A stretch of 64,000 nt of DNA, taken from NCBI RefSeq assembly GCF_900116195.1, contig NZ_FOZW01000002.1, forward strand, positions 248,001 to 312,000. Direction: 5' to 3'. The notes beneath the pieces were generated by a model. That model worked only from the letters and a program-made list of their open reading frames with translations, had not been told where the DNA came from and made no database searches. Of the stretch, positions 50,135-59,457 are shown piece after piece. The stretch comes from Alloyangia pacifica (lineage in GTDB: Bacteria; Pseudomonadota; Alphaproteobacteria; Rhodobacterales; Rhodobacteraceae). How positions within the stretch are numbered: the stretch's first letter is position 1; each line of letters opens with the position of its first letter. Made by a program: the position numbers and the translations under genes.

Positions 50135-52367
50135 CCTGATGAACATGCAGGGCCAGGGCCACGTGCGCCTCGGCTCGAGCGCCGGACAGGCGCTGACCCG
50201 GCGCGACGGGATCCTCAAGGTCACCGGCGCTGCCACCTATGCAGCCGACAACCGTCCGGACGGGCTGCTGCACGCGGTGCTCGCCACGGCGGGGATCGCC
50301 AAGGGCCGCGTCACCCACCTCGACGTGGCCGCCGCCGAGGCGCATCCCGGCGTGGTCAAGGTCTACACACCTCAGACTGCCCCGAGGCTCGCCGTCAGCC
50401 CCGACGAGAAGATCCACCCCTTCGTCTGGCGCATGGAAACCCTGACTGACGACAGCGTGCGCTACGCCGGCCAGCCAATCGCTCTGGTCCTGGCGGAGAC
50501 CTTGGAGGCCGCCACGGAGGGTGCCCGGCTGCTGGCCCCTCGCTACGAGACCGAGGCGCATGGGGTCACGCTTGACGATGCCGAACCCTTCGAGACCGAC
50601 ACCACCGCCTTCGGTCGACCTGCCGGGCATAGTTCCGGCGATGTGGATGCGGCCCGCGCAACTGCCGCGCGCCACGTCAGCACCACGGTCGAGACCTCGC
50701 AGCAATATCATAACGCCATCGAGCCCCATGCGATCACCGCCCGCTGGGAAGGTGACCGGCTGGAGATCGACACGCCCAACCAGGCGATCGGCCTGTCGAA
50801 ACAGACCTTCGCGGCCTTCCTCGGGATCGATCCGTCACAGATCGTGCTGCGCAGCCCCTTCCTCGGTGGCGGTTTCGGCTCGAAGGCGATCCTCTATGGC
50901 GGGCAGATGCTGGCGATCCTCTCCGCGCGCGATCTGGGCCGCCCGGTGAAACTGGTGCTGCGACGCGACCAGATGTACGGCCCGGTCGGCCACCGCGCTC
51001 CGACCCGTCAGGCCTTGCAGATCGACCTCGATGCAGAGGGCAACATCGCGGCGCTGGAGCACGACACGGTCACGCTCACCTCGACGTTCGATCAGTTCCT
51101 CGAGAGCGCGTCCAACGCCTCGCACAGCCTCTATGCCGCGCCGAACCTGCGCACTTCGCACCGTGGGCGGCGGGCCGACGTGGGCACGCCGGGACCGATG
51201 CGCGCACCGGGCGAGGCACCGGGGTCAGCTGCGCTGGAGATCGCAATGGACGCCGCGGCGCAGGCGGCCGGCATGGACCCGCTGGAGTTCCGCCTGAAGA
51301 ACTACGCCGAGAGCGATCCCTCGACCGGCATGGCGTTTTCCTCGAAGGGCCTGCGCGAATGCTACGCTGAGGCGGCGAAGCTTTTCGGCTGGGCCGAACG
51401 CTCTGCCGCGCCGCGCAGCATGCGGCAGGGGCGGCTGCTGAAAGGCTGGGGCATGGGCACGGCGCAGTTTCCCTGCCCGATGTTCCAGGCCGCCGCCCAT
51501 GCCACGCTGCGCGCCGACGGCAGCGCGGTGATCGAGACCTCGGCCGCCGACATGGGGCAGGGCGCCTGGACCGCGCTGGCGCAGATCGCCGCCGACGGGC
51601 TGGGGATCGACATCGACAAGGTGGAGTTCCGCTCGGGCCATTCGGACCTTCCCGACGCGGGGGTCGCCGGGGGCTCGGGCCATACCGCCACCGCCGGGAC
51701 CGCGCTGTTCAACGCCGGGGCGGATGCGGTGCGGCAGCTCGCCGAGCTGGCCACCAACGATCCCGCCTCGCCGCTCTTCGGCGCGGGCAACGCGGGGGTG
51801 ACGGCGCGCTCGGGGCGGCTTTATCGCAACGACGACGAGCGTTCCGAAGCCTACGAGGACATTCTTGCCCGCGCCGGGCTGGAGCTGGTCCGCGGCGAGG
51901 GCACGGGCGCGCGCGAAGGCGAGCCCGACCGCGCGATGTTCTCGCACGGGGCGGTCTTTGCCGAGGTGCTGGTCGATCCCGATCTGGGGCAAGTGCGGGT
52001 CAGCCGCCTGATCGGCGCCTTCGCTGCCGGCCGGATCGTCAACCCGCGGCTGGCGCGCAGCCAGCTGCTCGGCGGGATGATCTGGGGCATCGGTATGGCG
52101 CTGCAGGAAGAGGCCGTGCACGACACGCGCAGCGGGCGGCTGACCAATGCCGATCTCGCAGGCTACCATGTGCCGGTGAATGCCGACGTGCCGATGATCG
52201 AGGCGCTGACCGTGCACGAGGACGATCCTTTCGTGAACGCGCTCGGCATCAAGGGCGTGGGCGAGATCGGTGTGACCGGCACTGTCGGGGCCATCGGCAA
52301 CGCGGTCTGGCACGCGACCGGCGTGCAGCCGACGCGCTTCCCGATCCACCCTGAAAGCCTGATCTGA
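50127..52367 (+). CDS. Aldehyde oxidoreductase molybdenum subunit (YagR/PaoC-like)
   Basis: A 746-residue molybdopterin-binding subunit. LLHAVLATAGIAKG opens the domain, LRSPFLGGGFGSKA and TPGPMRAPGEAPGSAALE are cofactor segments, MGQGAWTALAQIAADGLG follows, and GIKGVGEIG near the C terminus holds the catalytic Glu713. ATG at 50127 has GGAG at a good distance; ATG at 50121 is too close to it. The enzyme hydroxylates aldehydes to acids. No XdhC/PaoD-type chaperone gene is seen nearby. The copper amine oxidase downstream is a likely source of its aldehyde. Confidence 0.92.
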   Translation: MDDLMNMQGQGHVRLGSSAGQALTRRDGILKVTGAATYAADNRPDGLLHAVLATAGIAKGRVTHLDVAAAEAHPGVVKVYTPQTAPRLAVSPDEKIHPFVWRMETLTDDSVRYAGQPIALVLAETLEAATEGARLLAPRYETEAHGVTLDDAEPFETDTTAFGRPAGHSSGDVDAARATAARHVSTTVETSQQYHNAIEPHAITARWEGDRLEIDTPNQAIGLSKQTFAAFLGIDPSQIVLRSPFLGGGFGSKAILYGGQMLAILSARDLGRPVKLVLRRDQMYGPVGHRAPTRQALQIDLDAEGNIAALEHDTVTLTSTFDQFLESASNASHSLYAAPNLRTSHRGRRADVGTPGPMRAPGEAPGSAALEIAMDAAAQAAGMDPLEFRLKNYAESDPSTGMAFSSKGLRECYAEAAKLFGWAERSAAPRSMRQGRLLKGWGMGTAQFPCPMFQAAAHATLRADGSAVIETSAADMGQGAWTALAQIAADGLGIDIDKVEFRSGHSDLPDAGVAGGSGHTATAGTALFNAGADAVRQLAELATNDPASPLFGAGNAGVTARSGRLYRNDDERSEAYEDILARAGLELVRGEGTGAREGEPDRAMFSHGAVFAEVLVDPDLGQVRVSRLIGAFAAGRIVNPRLARSQLLGGMIWGIGMALQEEAVHDTRSGRLTNADLAGYHVPVNADVPMIEALTVHEDDPFVNALGIKGVGEIGVTGTVGAIGNAVWHATGVQPTRFPIHPESLI

Positions 52368-52501
52368 CGGGCACATCCCCGGCGCGTTCTTGCATCGCGC
52401 CGGGGTGCAGGCTTGCCCTGGGGCGGGGCGCAGGCTTGCGCCGAGGCGGGAGGGCATAGGATAGTGACTGCAGCCACCCCCACCGGACCCCGCCTCGCCC
52501 T

Positions 52502-53533
52502 ATGAACATTCCCCGACGCCTCCTCGACGACCGGCCCTTCGTGCGGGCCACCGCGCTCGCGCCGGTGCTGCGGCATTTCGAGGAGCGCGACGAGGATCTC
52601 ACCGGCATCCTGCAGGCCGAGGGCATCGCCCCGGGCGCCCTGCGCGATCCCTACGAGGAGCTCTCGCTGCCCGCCTACCTGCGCATCTTCGAGGCGGCCG
52701 CCCGCGCCGCCCATGACCCGGTGCTCGGCGCGCGGCTCGGACGGTCGATCACCCCGGCGGACCTCGGCCCGACTGGGCTGCTGCTGGCGCAATCGGCGAC
52801 GCTGCGCCTCGGGATCACCCGCTTCCTCGGGGCACTGGCTGCGTTGCAGAGCGCCACCGAGATGATCTTTTCCGACGCGGCGGACGAGAACGGCTGGCTC
52901 GGCATCAGCTACCAGATCCGCGGCGCCGCCAAGACTTCAGGTGCGCAGGACGCCGAGTTCTCGCTCTCCTCGCTCTGCCAGCTCCTGCGCCAGTCCTTCG
53001 ACCGCCACTGGTCGCCCGCCGAGATCCAATTTACCCATGCGCCTTCGCGCCGGCCTGACCTGCTCGAGCGCCTTTTCGGCGCGCCGGTGCGGTTCGAGCA
53101 GAGCGCCAACATGCTGCTCTTCGGCGCCGAGGGGCTCGACACGCCACGCCGCACCGAGGACGCCGGGCTGATCGCGGTGATCGAGCGGCATGTGGCCGAC
53201 CTCGTGCGGGCGCAGGACCCGGAGATGAGCGTGGCGGACCGGGTGCAGATGGTGGTCAGTCGCAACCTCGGCCGTGCGCCGGTCGACCTTCCGCATATCG
53301 CCGGGGCGCTCGGCATGGCGCCGCGCAGCCTGCAGCGGCACCTCGCACAGGAGGGCACTTCGTTGCGGGCGCTGGTGCAGGCCGAGCGCCGGCAGATCGC
53401 CGAGCAGCAGCTTGCCCGGCCCGGAACCCGCCTGAAGTCGGTGGCGGCAACCCTGGGCTATTCCGACGAGACGGTGTTCTGGCGCGCCTGGCGGAGCTGG
53501 ACCGGAGAGGCTCCCTCACGCAGCCGCAGCTAG
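52502..53533 (+). CDS. AraC-family transcriptional regulator (OruR/arabinose-binding-domain type)
   Basis: A 343-residue regulator with an N-terminal about 190-residue effector domain (LGARLGRSITPADLGPTGLLL in parts) and a C-terminal AraC DNA-binding domain (DLPHIAGALGMAPRSLQRHLAQEG and VAATLGYSDETVFWRAWRSWTG, in parts). It lies between the aldehyde oxidoreductase and the amine oxidase-transporter operon, all on the plus strand. Related regulators respond to ornithine or other amines. It is a good candidate activator of the amine oxidase operon. Confidence 0.88.
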   Translation: MNIPRRLLDDRPFVRATALAPVLRHFEERDEDLTGILQAEGIAPGALRDPYEELSLPAYLRIFEAAARAAHDPVLGARLGRSITPADLGPTGLLLAQSATLRLGITRFLGALAALQSATEMIFSDAADENGWLGISYQIRGAAKTSGAQDAEFSLSSLCQLLRQSFDRHWSPAEIQFTHAPSRRPDLLERLFGAPVRFEQSANMLLFGAEGLDTPRRTEDAGLIAVIERHVADLVRAQDPEMSVADRVQMVVSRNLGRAPVDLPHIAGALGMAPRSLQRHLAQEGTSLRALVQAERRQIAEQQLARPGTRLKSVAATLGYSDETVFWRAWRSWTGEAPSRSRS

Positions 53534-53793
53534 CCGACTCATCGCCGCGGCCCGCGCGCAATGTTCCCACTCTGCCAACGCCGCGCTCATAGACTGCGAC
53601 AAATCGCCCATCAAACATGCAGCTGGAAGACAGGTTTCACGTACACGGGCCGTTCTGGCAGCCCCAAGTCCCGTGAAACTGATGCGCGCCACCGTGTTTG
53701 GCGCAATTTATCGAATCTATGGCGCATACTGCAATAGATGCACCGTCCGCTCCTCTTCAGCCTTTGGGAAACCGCGACACCCGAGAGGACGAG

Positions 53794-55773
53794 ATGAGCG
53801 ACACCATCACCGAAACCCCGCCCGCCGAGGCCGCAGCATTGCAAACCGTCAAGCATCCGCTGGACCCGATCACGGCGACCGAGATCACCACGCTGAAAGC
53901 CGTGCTCGAGGCCGCGGGCTTTGCCGGGGAGAGCACACGCTATTCCTATGTCATGCTGCGCGAGCCAGCCCGCGAGACGCTGGCCGCCTTCACCTCCGGC
54001 GCGGACATCCCGCGCGAGATCGGCGTTCTGGTCACCGACCTCGCGGCCGGGGCATTGACCGAGATCGTCGTCGACATTCCCGCGAAGGCGATCATCCACC
54101 AGCGCAGCCTCGATCCCAAGGTCGACGGCTGGGGCCCGGTGCTCGACGAGGATTACGTCGCCGCCGAAGAGATCGCCAAGGCCGATCCGCGCTTTGTCGA
54201 GGCACTGGCCAAGCGCGGCATCACCGATCTCGACACCGTTTTCTGCTGTCCGCTTTCGGCCGGCGTCTTCGGCTTCGAGGAAGAGGAAGGCCGCCGCATG
54301 CTGCGCGTGCTCAGCTTCCAGGCACCGAGCGCCGACGCCATCCACGCGCTCTGGGCCCATCCGATCGAGGGGGTGGTCTGCCACGTCGATCTCACCGAGC
54401 GGAAGGTGCTGCGCTTCGTCGATACCGGCTTCCCCACCGTGCCCGCGCAGAATGACGACTACCTCGATCCGGCCATCGAGAAGCGCACGACCATGAAGCC
54501 GCTCAACATCACCCAGCCGCAGGGCGGGTCCTTCACCATGGAGGACAACGTGCTTAGCTGGGAGAACTGGTCCATCCGCGTCGGCTTCAACGGGCGCGAG
54601 GGGCTGACCCTGCACGACATCCGCTTCAGGGACGGCGACCGCGACCGCTCGATCCTCAACCGCGCCTCGGTGTCGGAGATGGTGGTGCCCTACGGCGAGC
54701 CGCAGCCGACGCACGAGTGGCAGAACTACTTCGACGCGGGCGAGTATCAATTCGGGCGTCTGGCGAACTCGCTGGTGCTGGGCTGCGACTGCCTTGGCGA
54801 GATCCACTACGTCGACGCCACGGTGGTCGACGACTTCTGCAACCCTATCGAGATCAAGAACGCCGTCTGCATCCACGAGGAGGACTTCGGCACCCTCTGG
54901 AAGCACACCGACATCTTCACCGGTCGTTCCGACGTGCGCCGCCAGCGCCGCCTCGTGGTGTCCTTCTTCGTCACCGTCGGCAACTACGACTACGGCTTCT
55001 ACTGGTACTTCTACCTCGACGGGAAAATCGAGCTGGAGTGCAAGGCGACCGGCATCGTCTTCACCTCGGGCCGCCCCGAGGGTGACTACGAATGGGCCAC
55101 CGAGCTTGCGCCGCAACTGGGCGCGCCGCAGCACCAGCACATGTTCTCGGCACGGCTCGATTTTGCCATCGACGGGCTGAAGAACCGCGTCGACGAGATC
55201 GACGTCAAGCGCGTGCCGATGGGGCCGGGCAACCCGGTGGGCAATGCTTTCACCCGGCAGATCACCCGGCTGGAGACCGAAAGCGATGCGCAGCGCGTGG
55301 CGCGCAACGAGTTGGGCCGGGTCTGGCGCATCTCCTCGGCCGAGGCGACCAACTACCTCGGCGAGCCGACCGCCTATGTGCTGGCCCCCGAAGGGCTGCC
55401 TCTGCTGCTGGCGGATGACGCGGCCTCGATCACCCAGCGCGCGGGCTTTGCCACCAAGTCGCTCTGGGTCACCAAGTTCGACCGCGACGAGATGTGGGCG
55501 GCGGGCTACACGCCGAACCAGCATCCGGGCGGTGCGGGGCTTCCGGCCTATGCCGCGGCGAACCGCTCGGTGGACGGCGAGGACATCGTGGTCTGGCACA
55601 CCTTCGGCCTGACGCATTTCCCGCGCACCGAGGACTGGCCGGTGATGCCGGTGGATTACGCCGGCTTCAAGTTGCGCCCCGAGAACTTCTTCGACCGCAA
55701 CCCGACGCTGGACGTGCCCAAGGACCCGAACGGCGCGAAGTGCTGCCGGTCGAACAAGATCGCGGCGGAGTGA
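53794..55773 (+). CDS. Copper-containing primary amine oxidase
   Basis: A 659-residue quinoprotein amine oxidase. The topaquinone precursor is Tyr398 (VGNYDYGFYW), the catalytic base is Asp314 (YFDAGEYQFG), and copper ligands are His447, His449 (QHQHMF) and His608 (LTHFPRTED). Spacings 84, 49 and 210 equal those of the Arthrobacter enzyme as I remember them. There is no signal peptide, so it should work in the cytoplasm. It converts a primary amine to aldehyde, ammonia and hydrogen peroxide. It leads an operon with a small membrane protein and a TTT importer. Confidence 0.95.
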   Translation: MSDTITETPPAEAAALQTVKHPLDPITATEITTLKAVLEAAGFAGESTRYSYVMLREPARETLAAFTSGADIPREIGVLVTDLAAGALTEIVVDIPAKAIIHQRSLDPKVDGWGPVLDEDYVAAEEIAKADPRFVEALAKRGITDLDTVFCCPLSAGVFGFEEEEGRRMLRVLSFQAPSADAIHALWAHPIEGVVCHVDLTERKVLRFVDTGFPTVPAQNDDYLDPAIEKRTTMKPLNITQPQGGSFTMEDNVLSWENWSIRVGFNGREGLTLHDIRFRDGDRDRSILNRASVSEMVVPYGEPQPTHEWQNYFDAGEYQFGRLANSLVLGCDCLGEIHYVDATVVDDFCNPIEIKNAVCIHEEDFGTLWKHTDIFTGRSDVRRQRRLVVSFFVTVGNYDYGFYWYFYLDGKIELECKATGIVFTSGRPEGDYEWATELAPQLGAPQHQHMFSARLDFAIDGLKNRVDEIDVKRVPMGPGNPVGNAFTRQITRLETESDAQRVARNELGRVWRISSAEATNYLGEPTAYVLAPEGLPLLLADDAASITQRAGFATKSLWVTKFDRDEMWAAGYTPNQHPGGAGLPAYAAANRSVDGEDIVVWHTFGLTHFPRTEDWPVMPVDYAGFKLRPENFFDRNPTLDVPKDPNGAKCCRSNKIAAE

Positions 55774-55776
55774 GCC

Positions 55777-56292
55777 TTGTCCGGCTGGCACCTCTCCCTG
55801 CTGGCCCTCGCGGCGCTCGGCACCCTGGCCTGCATGGCCGGGGCAGGTCGGGCGCAGCGCGGGGCGGCGCTGGCCTCGCTGGCTGCCATGGCGCTGGCCA
55901 TGGCGGGCGGCACCCCGGGGCTGGTGCTGGGGGCAGGGGCCCTGCTGGCGCTGGTGCCGCTCGCGGCCCGTGGCGCGGCCCCAGCGCTCTGCGCGCACCG
56001 GGCGGCGTCGAACCTCGTGATGGCCCTCGTGCTGGGGGCGCTCTTTGTCCTCAACGGCAGCGCGCTCTGCGCCAGCGGTGCCATTCCCCTGCTGTCGGCG
56101 CAGGGTCTTACCCGCCTGCCGATGCCGGGACCGGACCTCTACCTGCAGGGCGCCGCGCTGGCGCTGGCGCTCTACGCCGCCTTCGGGCTGCTGCTGAGCC
56201 TGCGCGCGATCCGCGCCCGTGACCTCGCCCGGCTGGGCGAGATCGCCCCGATGACCTTGGCCACCGCCGGCATGGGCGTGGGCCTCGCCTGA
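55777..56292 (+). CDS. Small integral membrane protein of unknown function
   Basis: A 171-residue, Ala/Leu/Gly-rich protein with about four to five hydrophobic helices and TTG start; GGAG lies six bases upstream inside the end of the amine oxidase gene. No recognised motif. It sits between the amine oxidase and the TctC gene with 3- and 34-base gaps, so it is made with them. It might be an extra subunit of the transporter or a membrane anchor. I do not recognise the family. Confidence 0.7.
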   Translation: MSGWHLSLLALAALGTLACMAGAGRAQRGAALASLAAMALAMAGGTPGLVLGAGALLALVPLAARGAAPALCAHRAASNLVMALVLGALFVLNGSALCASGAIPLLSAQGLTRLPMPGPDLYLQGAALALALYAAFGLLLSLRAIRARDLARLGEIAPMTLATAGMGVGLA

Positions 56293-56326
56293 AGAAGAAA
56301 AACCAACGATCCAACAGGAGACAGAC

Positions 56327-57265
56327 ATGACACGCATTGCCCCTCTCGCCCTCACCGGCGTCCTTGCGGCCCTCCCCGTCGCAGCCCTTGCGGAATACCC
56401 CGAAAAGCCGGTGGAGTTCGTCATTCCCTTCCCGCCGGGTGACCTCGAGGACATCCTCACCCGGATGATCGCCGATGAATTCCAGACCGAATACGGCGTC
56501 GCCGCCGCGGTGGTGAACAAGCCCGGCGGCGGCGGTGGCCCGTTCCCCGGTGCCGTGGAAGTCGCAGGCGCCCCGGCGGATGGCTACACCATCGGCTCCT
56601 TCGTGTCGGACGTGCCGCTCTCGGGCCCCGAGATCGGCATCCCGCAGCTTTCGCCGAACCCCTTCGAGCCGATCGGCATCTTCGTGACCTATCCTTTCGT
56701 CATCGCCACCTCGGGTGACGCGCCCTATTCGTCGCTGGACGAGCTGGCCGATTACGCCAAGGAAAACGACGTCGCGCTCGGCCACTTCGGGTCCATGCTG
56801 ACGCCGACGCAGATCACCTTTGCCGTGGCGCAGGCCAAGGGCTTCGACTTCGCCTACGAGAGCGCCTTCGACGCGCTCGACTGCAACACGCTCGCCTCGG
56901 GCGATGTGGACGTGATGAACACCACGCTGCAGCAAGTCTTCCCCTGCCTTGATGACATCAAGGTGCTGGCCTCCATCGGCTCCGAGCGCATCCCGCTGAC
57001 CCCCGACACGCCGACCGTGGGCGAAGTCGTGCCCGAGCTGAACCTCGCGCTGTGGAACGGGCTTTTCGTGAAGTCGGACGTGCCGCAGGAGGCGCGCGAC
57101 AAGATCGCGGCCGTGGCCGAGAAGGTCATGTCCTCGGAGGCCGCCAAGAAGCTCGCCGCCGACACCGGCGCGCTGATCTACTGGCAGGACGCGGCGGAGT
57201 CCGAGGCGCAGCTCGAGGCCGATATGGCCGCGCGGGCAAAGATCGCCGAGCTTCTCGATGAGTGA
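56327..57265 (+). CDS. tctC: TctC-family periplasmic binding protein of TTT transporter
   Basis: A 312-residue Bug/TctC protein with signal peptide (cleavage after LPVAALA, near residue 22). EYPEKPVEFVIPFPPGDLEDILTRMI (in parts: VIPFPPGDLEDILTRM) matches the family's first binding loop, although the usual G-G-x-x-D is altered to GDLED. NKPGGGGGPFPGAVEVA is the second loop. Ligands are usually carboxylates; the altered loop may mark a different substrate such as an amine. Its stop overlaps the tctB start. Confidence 0.88.
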   Translation: MTRIAPLALTGVLAALPVAALAEYPEKPVEFVIPFPPGDLEDILTRMIADEFQTEYGVAAAVVNKPGGGGGPFPGAVEVAGAPADGYTIGSFVSDVPLSGPEIGIPQLSPNPFEPIGIFVTYPFVIATSGDAPYSSLDELADYAKENDVALGHFGSMLTPTQITFAVAQAKGFDFAYESAFDALDCNTLASGDVDVMNTTLQQVFPCLDDIKVLASIGSERIPLTPDTPTVGEVVPELNLALWNGLFVKSDVPQEARDKIAAVAEKVMSSEAAKKLAADTGALIYWQDAAESEAQLEADMAARAKIAELLDE

Positions 57266-57893
57266 CCCGATCGCCAAACCGGTGCCGGGCGTGGACATTC
57301 CTCCACGCCCGGGCCAGCGCACCGGCACGCGGTTTCAGCGCGTGCTACGCACCATCAGCCCGCGCATCGTCACCGGGGTGCCGCGCCGCGCCGCCGGGCC
57401 GGGCGAAGTGGTCTTCGCGGCGGGTTTCTTTTGCCTCTCGCTGATCCTTCTGCTGCTGCTGCCGTTCCAGACCGACTGGCTGCCGCGCACCAAGATCTTC
57501 GTGCAGCCGCGCTTCTGGCCCGCCATCGCGATCCTGACCATGCTGGTCTTCTCCGGCGGCCACCTGCTGCGTGCGCTCGCCGCGCATCCCTCGGGCGGCG
57601 CATGGGAGGAGATCAAGGGCTGGCTGCGCCCGCTGGAATTCGCGCTGTGGTTCCTCGGCTACGTGCAACTCGTGCCTCAGGCAGGCTACCTGCTGGCAAC
57701 CATCCTCTTCACCTGCGCAATCAGCTGGCGGCTCGGCTACCGCTCGCTGCGCTGGATGGGGCTCGCCACGCTTTTCGCTCTCGGCACGGTGCTGGTTTTC
57801 CGCAGCCTTTTGGGCGTGAACATCCCGTCGGGCGCGATCTACGAGTTGCTGCCGCCGGGCGGTTTCCGCTCTTTCCTGATGACCCGCTTCTGA
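57258..57893 (+). CDS. tctB: TctB-family small membrane subunit of TTT transporter
   Basis: A 211-residue protein with a polar about 45-residue N terminus and four hydrophobic helices. The segment VFAAGFFCLSLILLLLLPF and the end VFRSLLGVNIPSGAIYELLPPG are typical of TctB (F-x-x-L-L-x-V-x-L-P-x-G). It overlaps tctC by eight bases and precedes tctA by nine. Confidence 0.87.
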   Translation: MSDPIAKPVPGVDIPPRPGQRTGTRFQRVLRTISPRIVTGVPRRAAGPGEVVFAAGFFCLSLILLLLLPFQTDWLPRTKIFVQPRFWPAIAILTMLVFSGGHLLRALAAHPSGGAWEEIKGWLRPLEFALWFLGYVQLVPQAGYLLATILFTCAISWRLGYRSLRWMGLATLFALGTVLVFRSLLGVNIPSGAIYELLPPGGFRSFLMTRF

Positions 57894-57902
57894 GGCCCCG
57901 CC

Positions 57903-59399
57903 ATGGACATGCTCCTTTCCGGCATCGGCATGCTGATGCATCTTGATGTGCTGCTGGCCCTGCTGATCGGCTCTGTGGGCGGCGTCATCATCGGCGCCAT
58001 CCCCGGCGTCGGCCCGGCCGTGGCCATCGCCATCCTGCTGCCTGCGACCTTCGCGCTGCCGCCGCTGGTCGGGCTGGTCATGCTGCTCGGCATCTACGGC
58101 TCGTCGATGTTCGGCGGCGCGCTGCCGGCGATCCTGATCAACACCCCCGGCACGGCGGTCAACGCGCTGACCACCTACGACGGCCACCCGATGACCAAGC
58201 GCGGTGAGGCGCTGAAGGCGCTGGGGCTCGCTTATGGCGCCTCCTTCGGCAGCGGTATCCTGTCGATCCTCGCTCTGATCCTGCTCTCGCCGGTCCTCGC
58301 CAAGGTCGCGCCGATGTTCGGCTCGAAAGAAATCTTCCTCGCCGCCCTCCTTGGCCTCGTGCTGGTGGTGATCGCGCACCGGGGGCAGGCGCTGGCGGCG
58401 GGCATGCTGGCGGGCTTCGGCGTCTTCCTCGGTACCGTTGGTCTGGAACCGCTGAAATACACCCAGCGCTTCACCTTCGATCAGCCGTGGCTGGCCTCGG
58501 GCTTTGACCTGATCGTCGTCGTGCTGGGGCTCTTCGCGCTGAGCCAGGCCTTTCTGCTGCTCTCGGGCCCCGAGGACGCGCCCGATGCCAAGCCGATCAA
58601 GGGCTCGATGGCCCGCGCCATGGGCCGCACCTTCCGCCACAAGCGCATCGTCGCGGCGGGCACCGGCTTTGGCGTGCTGATGGGGATGATCCCCGGCGTC
58701 GGCGAGTTCACCGCGCAGTTTCTCAGCTACACCTACGCGCAGAAGACCTCGAAGGACCCGGACGCCTTCGGCAACGGCAGCGAGGAGGGGCTGGTCGCCT
58801 CGGAGTCGGCCAACAACGCCGTTCCCGCCGCCGCGATGATCCCGCTCCTGGCGCTCGGCATTCCCGGTGAGGCGCTCACTGCCATGATGCTGTCGGTGTT
58901 TTACGTGCACAACGTCATCCCCGGCCCGCAGCTTTTCCAAGGGCAGATCGATTTCGTCTATGCGCTCTATGCGGCGATGATCCTGCTCAACGTGATCGTG
59001 GTGCTGTTCATGATGGTCTCGTCGAACCTGCTGCTGAAGATCATCCGCATCCCGACGCGCTTTCTGGGGGTGATGATCCTGACGCTGAGCTTCGTCGGGG
59101 TCTACAGCCTGCGCAACTCGATCAGCGATTGCGTCATCGCCGCTGTCTTCGGCTGGATCGGGCTGGTGCTGAAACGGCAGGACCTGCCGCCGGTGCCGAT
59201 CATCCTCGGGCTGGTGCTCGGCGGGATCATGGAGACGAAGTTCCGCCCGGCCATGGCGCGGGTCGAGGTCTTTGCCGATTTCTTCCAGCGCCCGATCGCG
59301 GCCTTCCTCGGCCTCGCGATCCTCGCGCTGGTCATCGGCCACCTCGCATCGCTGCGCCGGCAGGCACTGGAGCGGGCGGAGGAGGAGGCCGGGGCTTAG
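57903..59399 (+). CDS. tctA: TctA-family large membrane subunit of TTT transporter
   Basis: A 498-residue protein with about 11-12 helices. Signature segments are IGAIPGVGPAVAIAILLP, YGSSMFGGALPAILINTPGTA and the repeated IPGVGEFTAQFLSY with ESANNAVPAAAMIPLLALGIPG. These are the two pseudo-repeats that bind substrate in TctA. With TctB and the TctC-like protein it imports the operon's substrate with a cation gradient. A terminator hairpin follows and separates it from the convergent PQQ dehydrogenase. Confidence 0.93.
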   Translation: MDMLLSGIGMLMHLDVLLALLIGSVGGVIIGAIPGVGPAVAIAILLPATFALPPLVGLVMLLGIYGSSMFGGALPAILINTPGTAVNALTTYDGHPMTKRGEALKALGLAYGASFGSGILSILALILLSPVLAKVAPMFGSKEIFLAALLGLVLVVIAHRGQALAAGMLAGFGVFLGTVGLEPLKYTQRFTFDQPWLASGFDLIVVVLGLFALSQAFLLLSGPEDAPDAKPIKGSMARAMGRTFRHKRIVAAGTGFGVLMGMIPGVGEFTAQFLSYTYAQKTSKDPDAFGNGSEEGLVASESANNAVPAAAMIPLLALGIPGEALTAMMLSVFYVHNVIPGPQLFQGQIDFVYALYAAMILLNVIVVLFMMVSSNLLLKIIRIPTRFLGVMILTLSFVGVYSLRNSISDCVIAAVFGWIGLVLKRQDLPPVPIILGLVLGGIMETKFRPAMARVEVFADFFQRPIAAFLGLAILALVIGHLASLRRQALERAEEEAGA

Positions 59400-59424
59400 G
59401 CTTGCCTCATTTCCCCAAGAAGAA

Positions 59425-59449
59425 CCCCCGCGCCGGTCGGGCGCGGGGG
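59425..59449. terminator. Hairpin between convergent tctA and PQQ dehydrogenase genes
   Basis: CCCCCGCGC stem with GCGCGGGGG, 7-base loop, preceded by AAGAA and followed by a T-rich stretch (CTGGTGTTT). It can stop transcripts from both sides. Confidence 0.75.
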
Positions 59450-59457
59450 CTGGTGTT

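Noticed and set aside
53611-56520. Open frame of about 970 codons on the minus strand opposite the amine oxidase
   Set aside because: The plus strand carries all topaquinone, base and copper residues of an amine oxidase with correct spacing. The antisense text is low-complexity and shows no domain.
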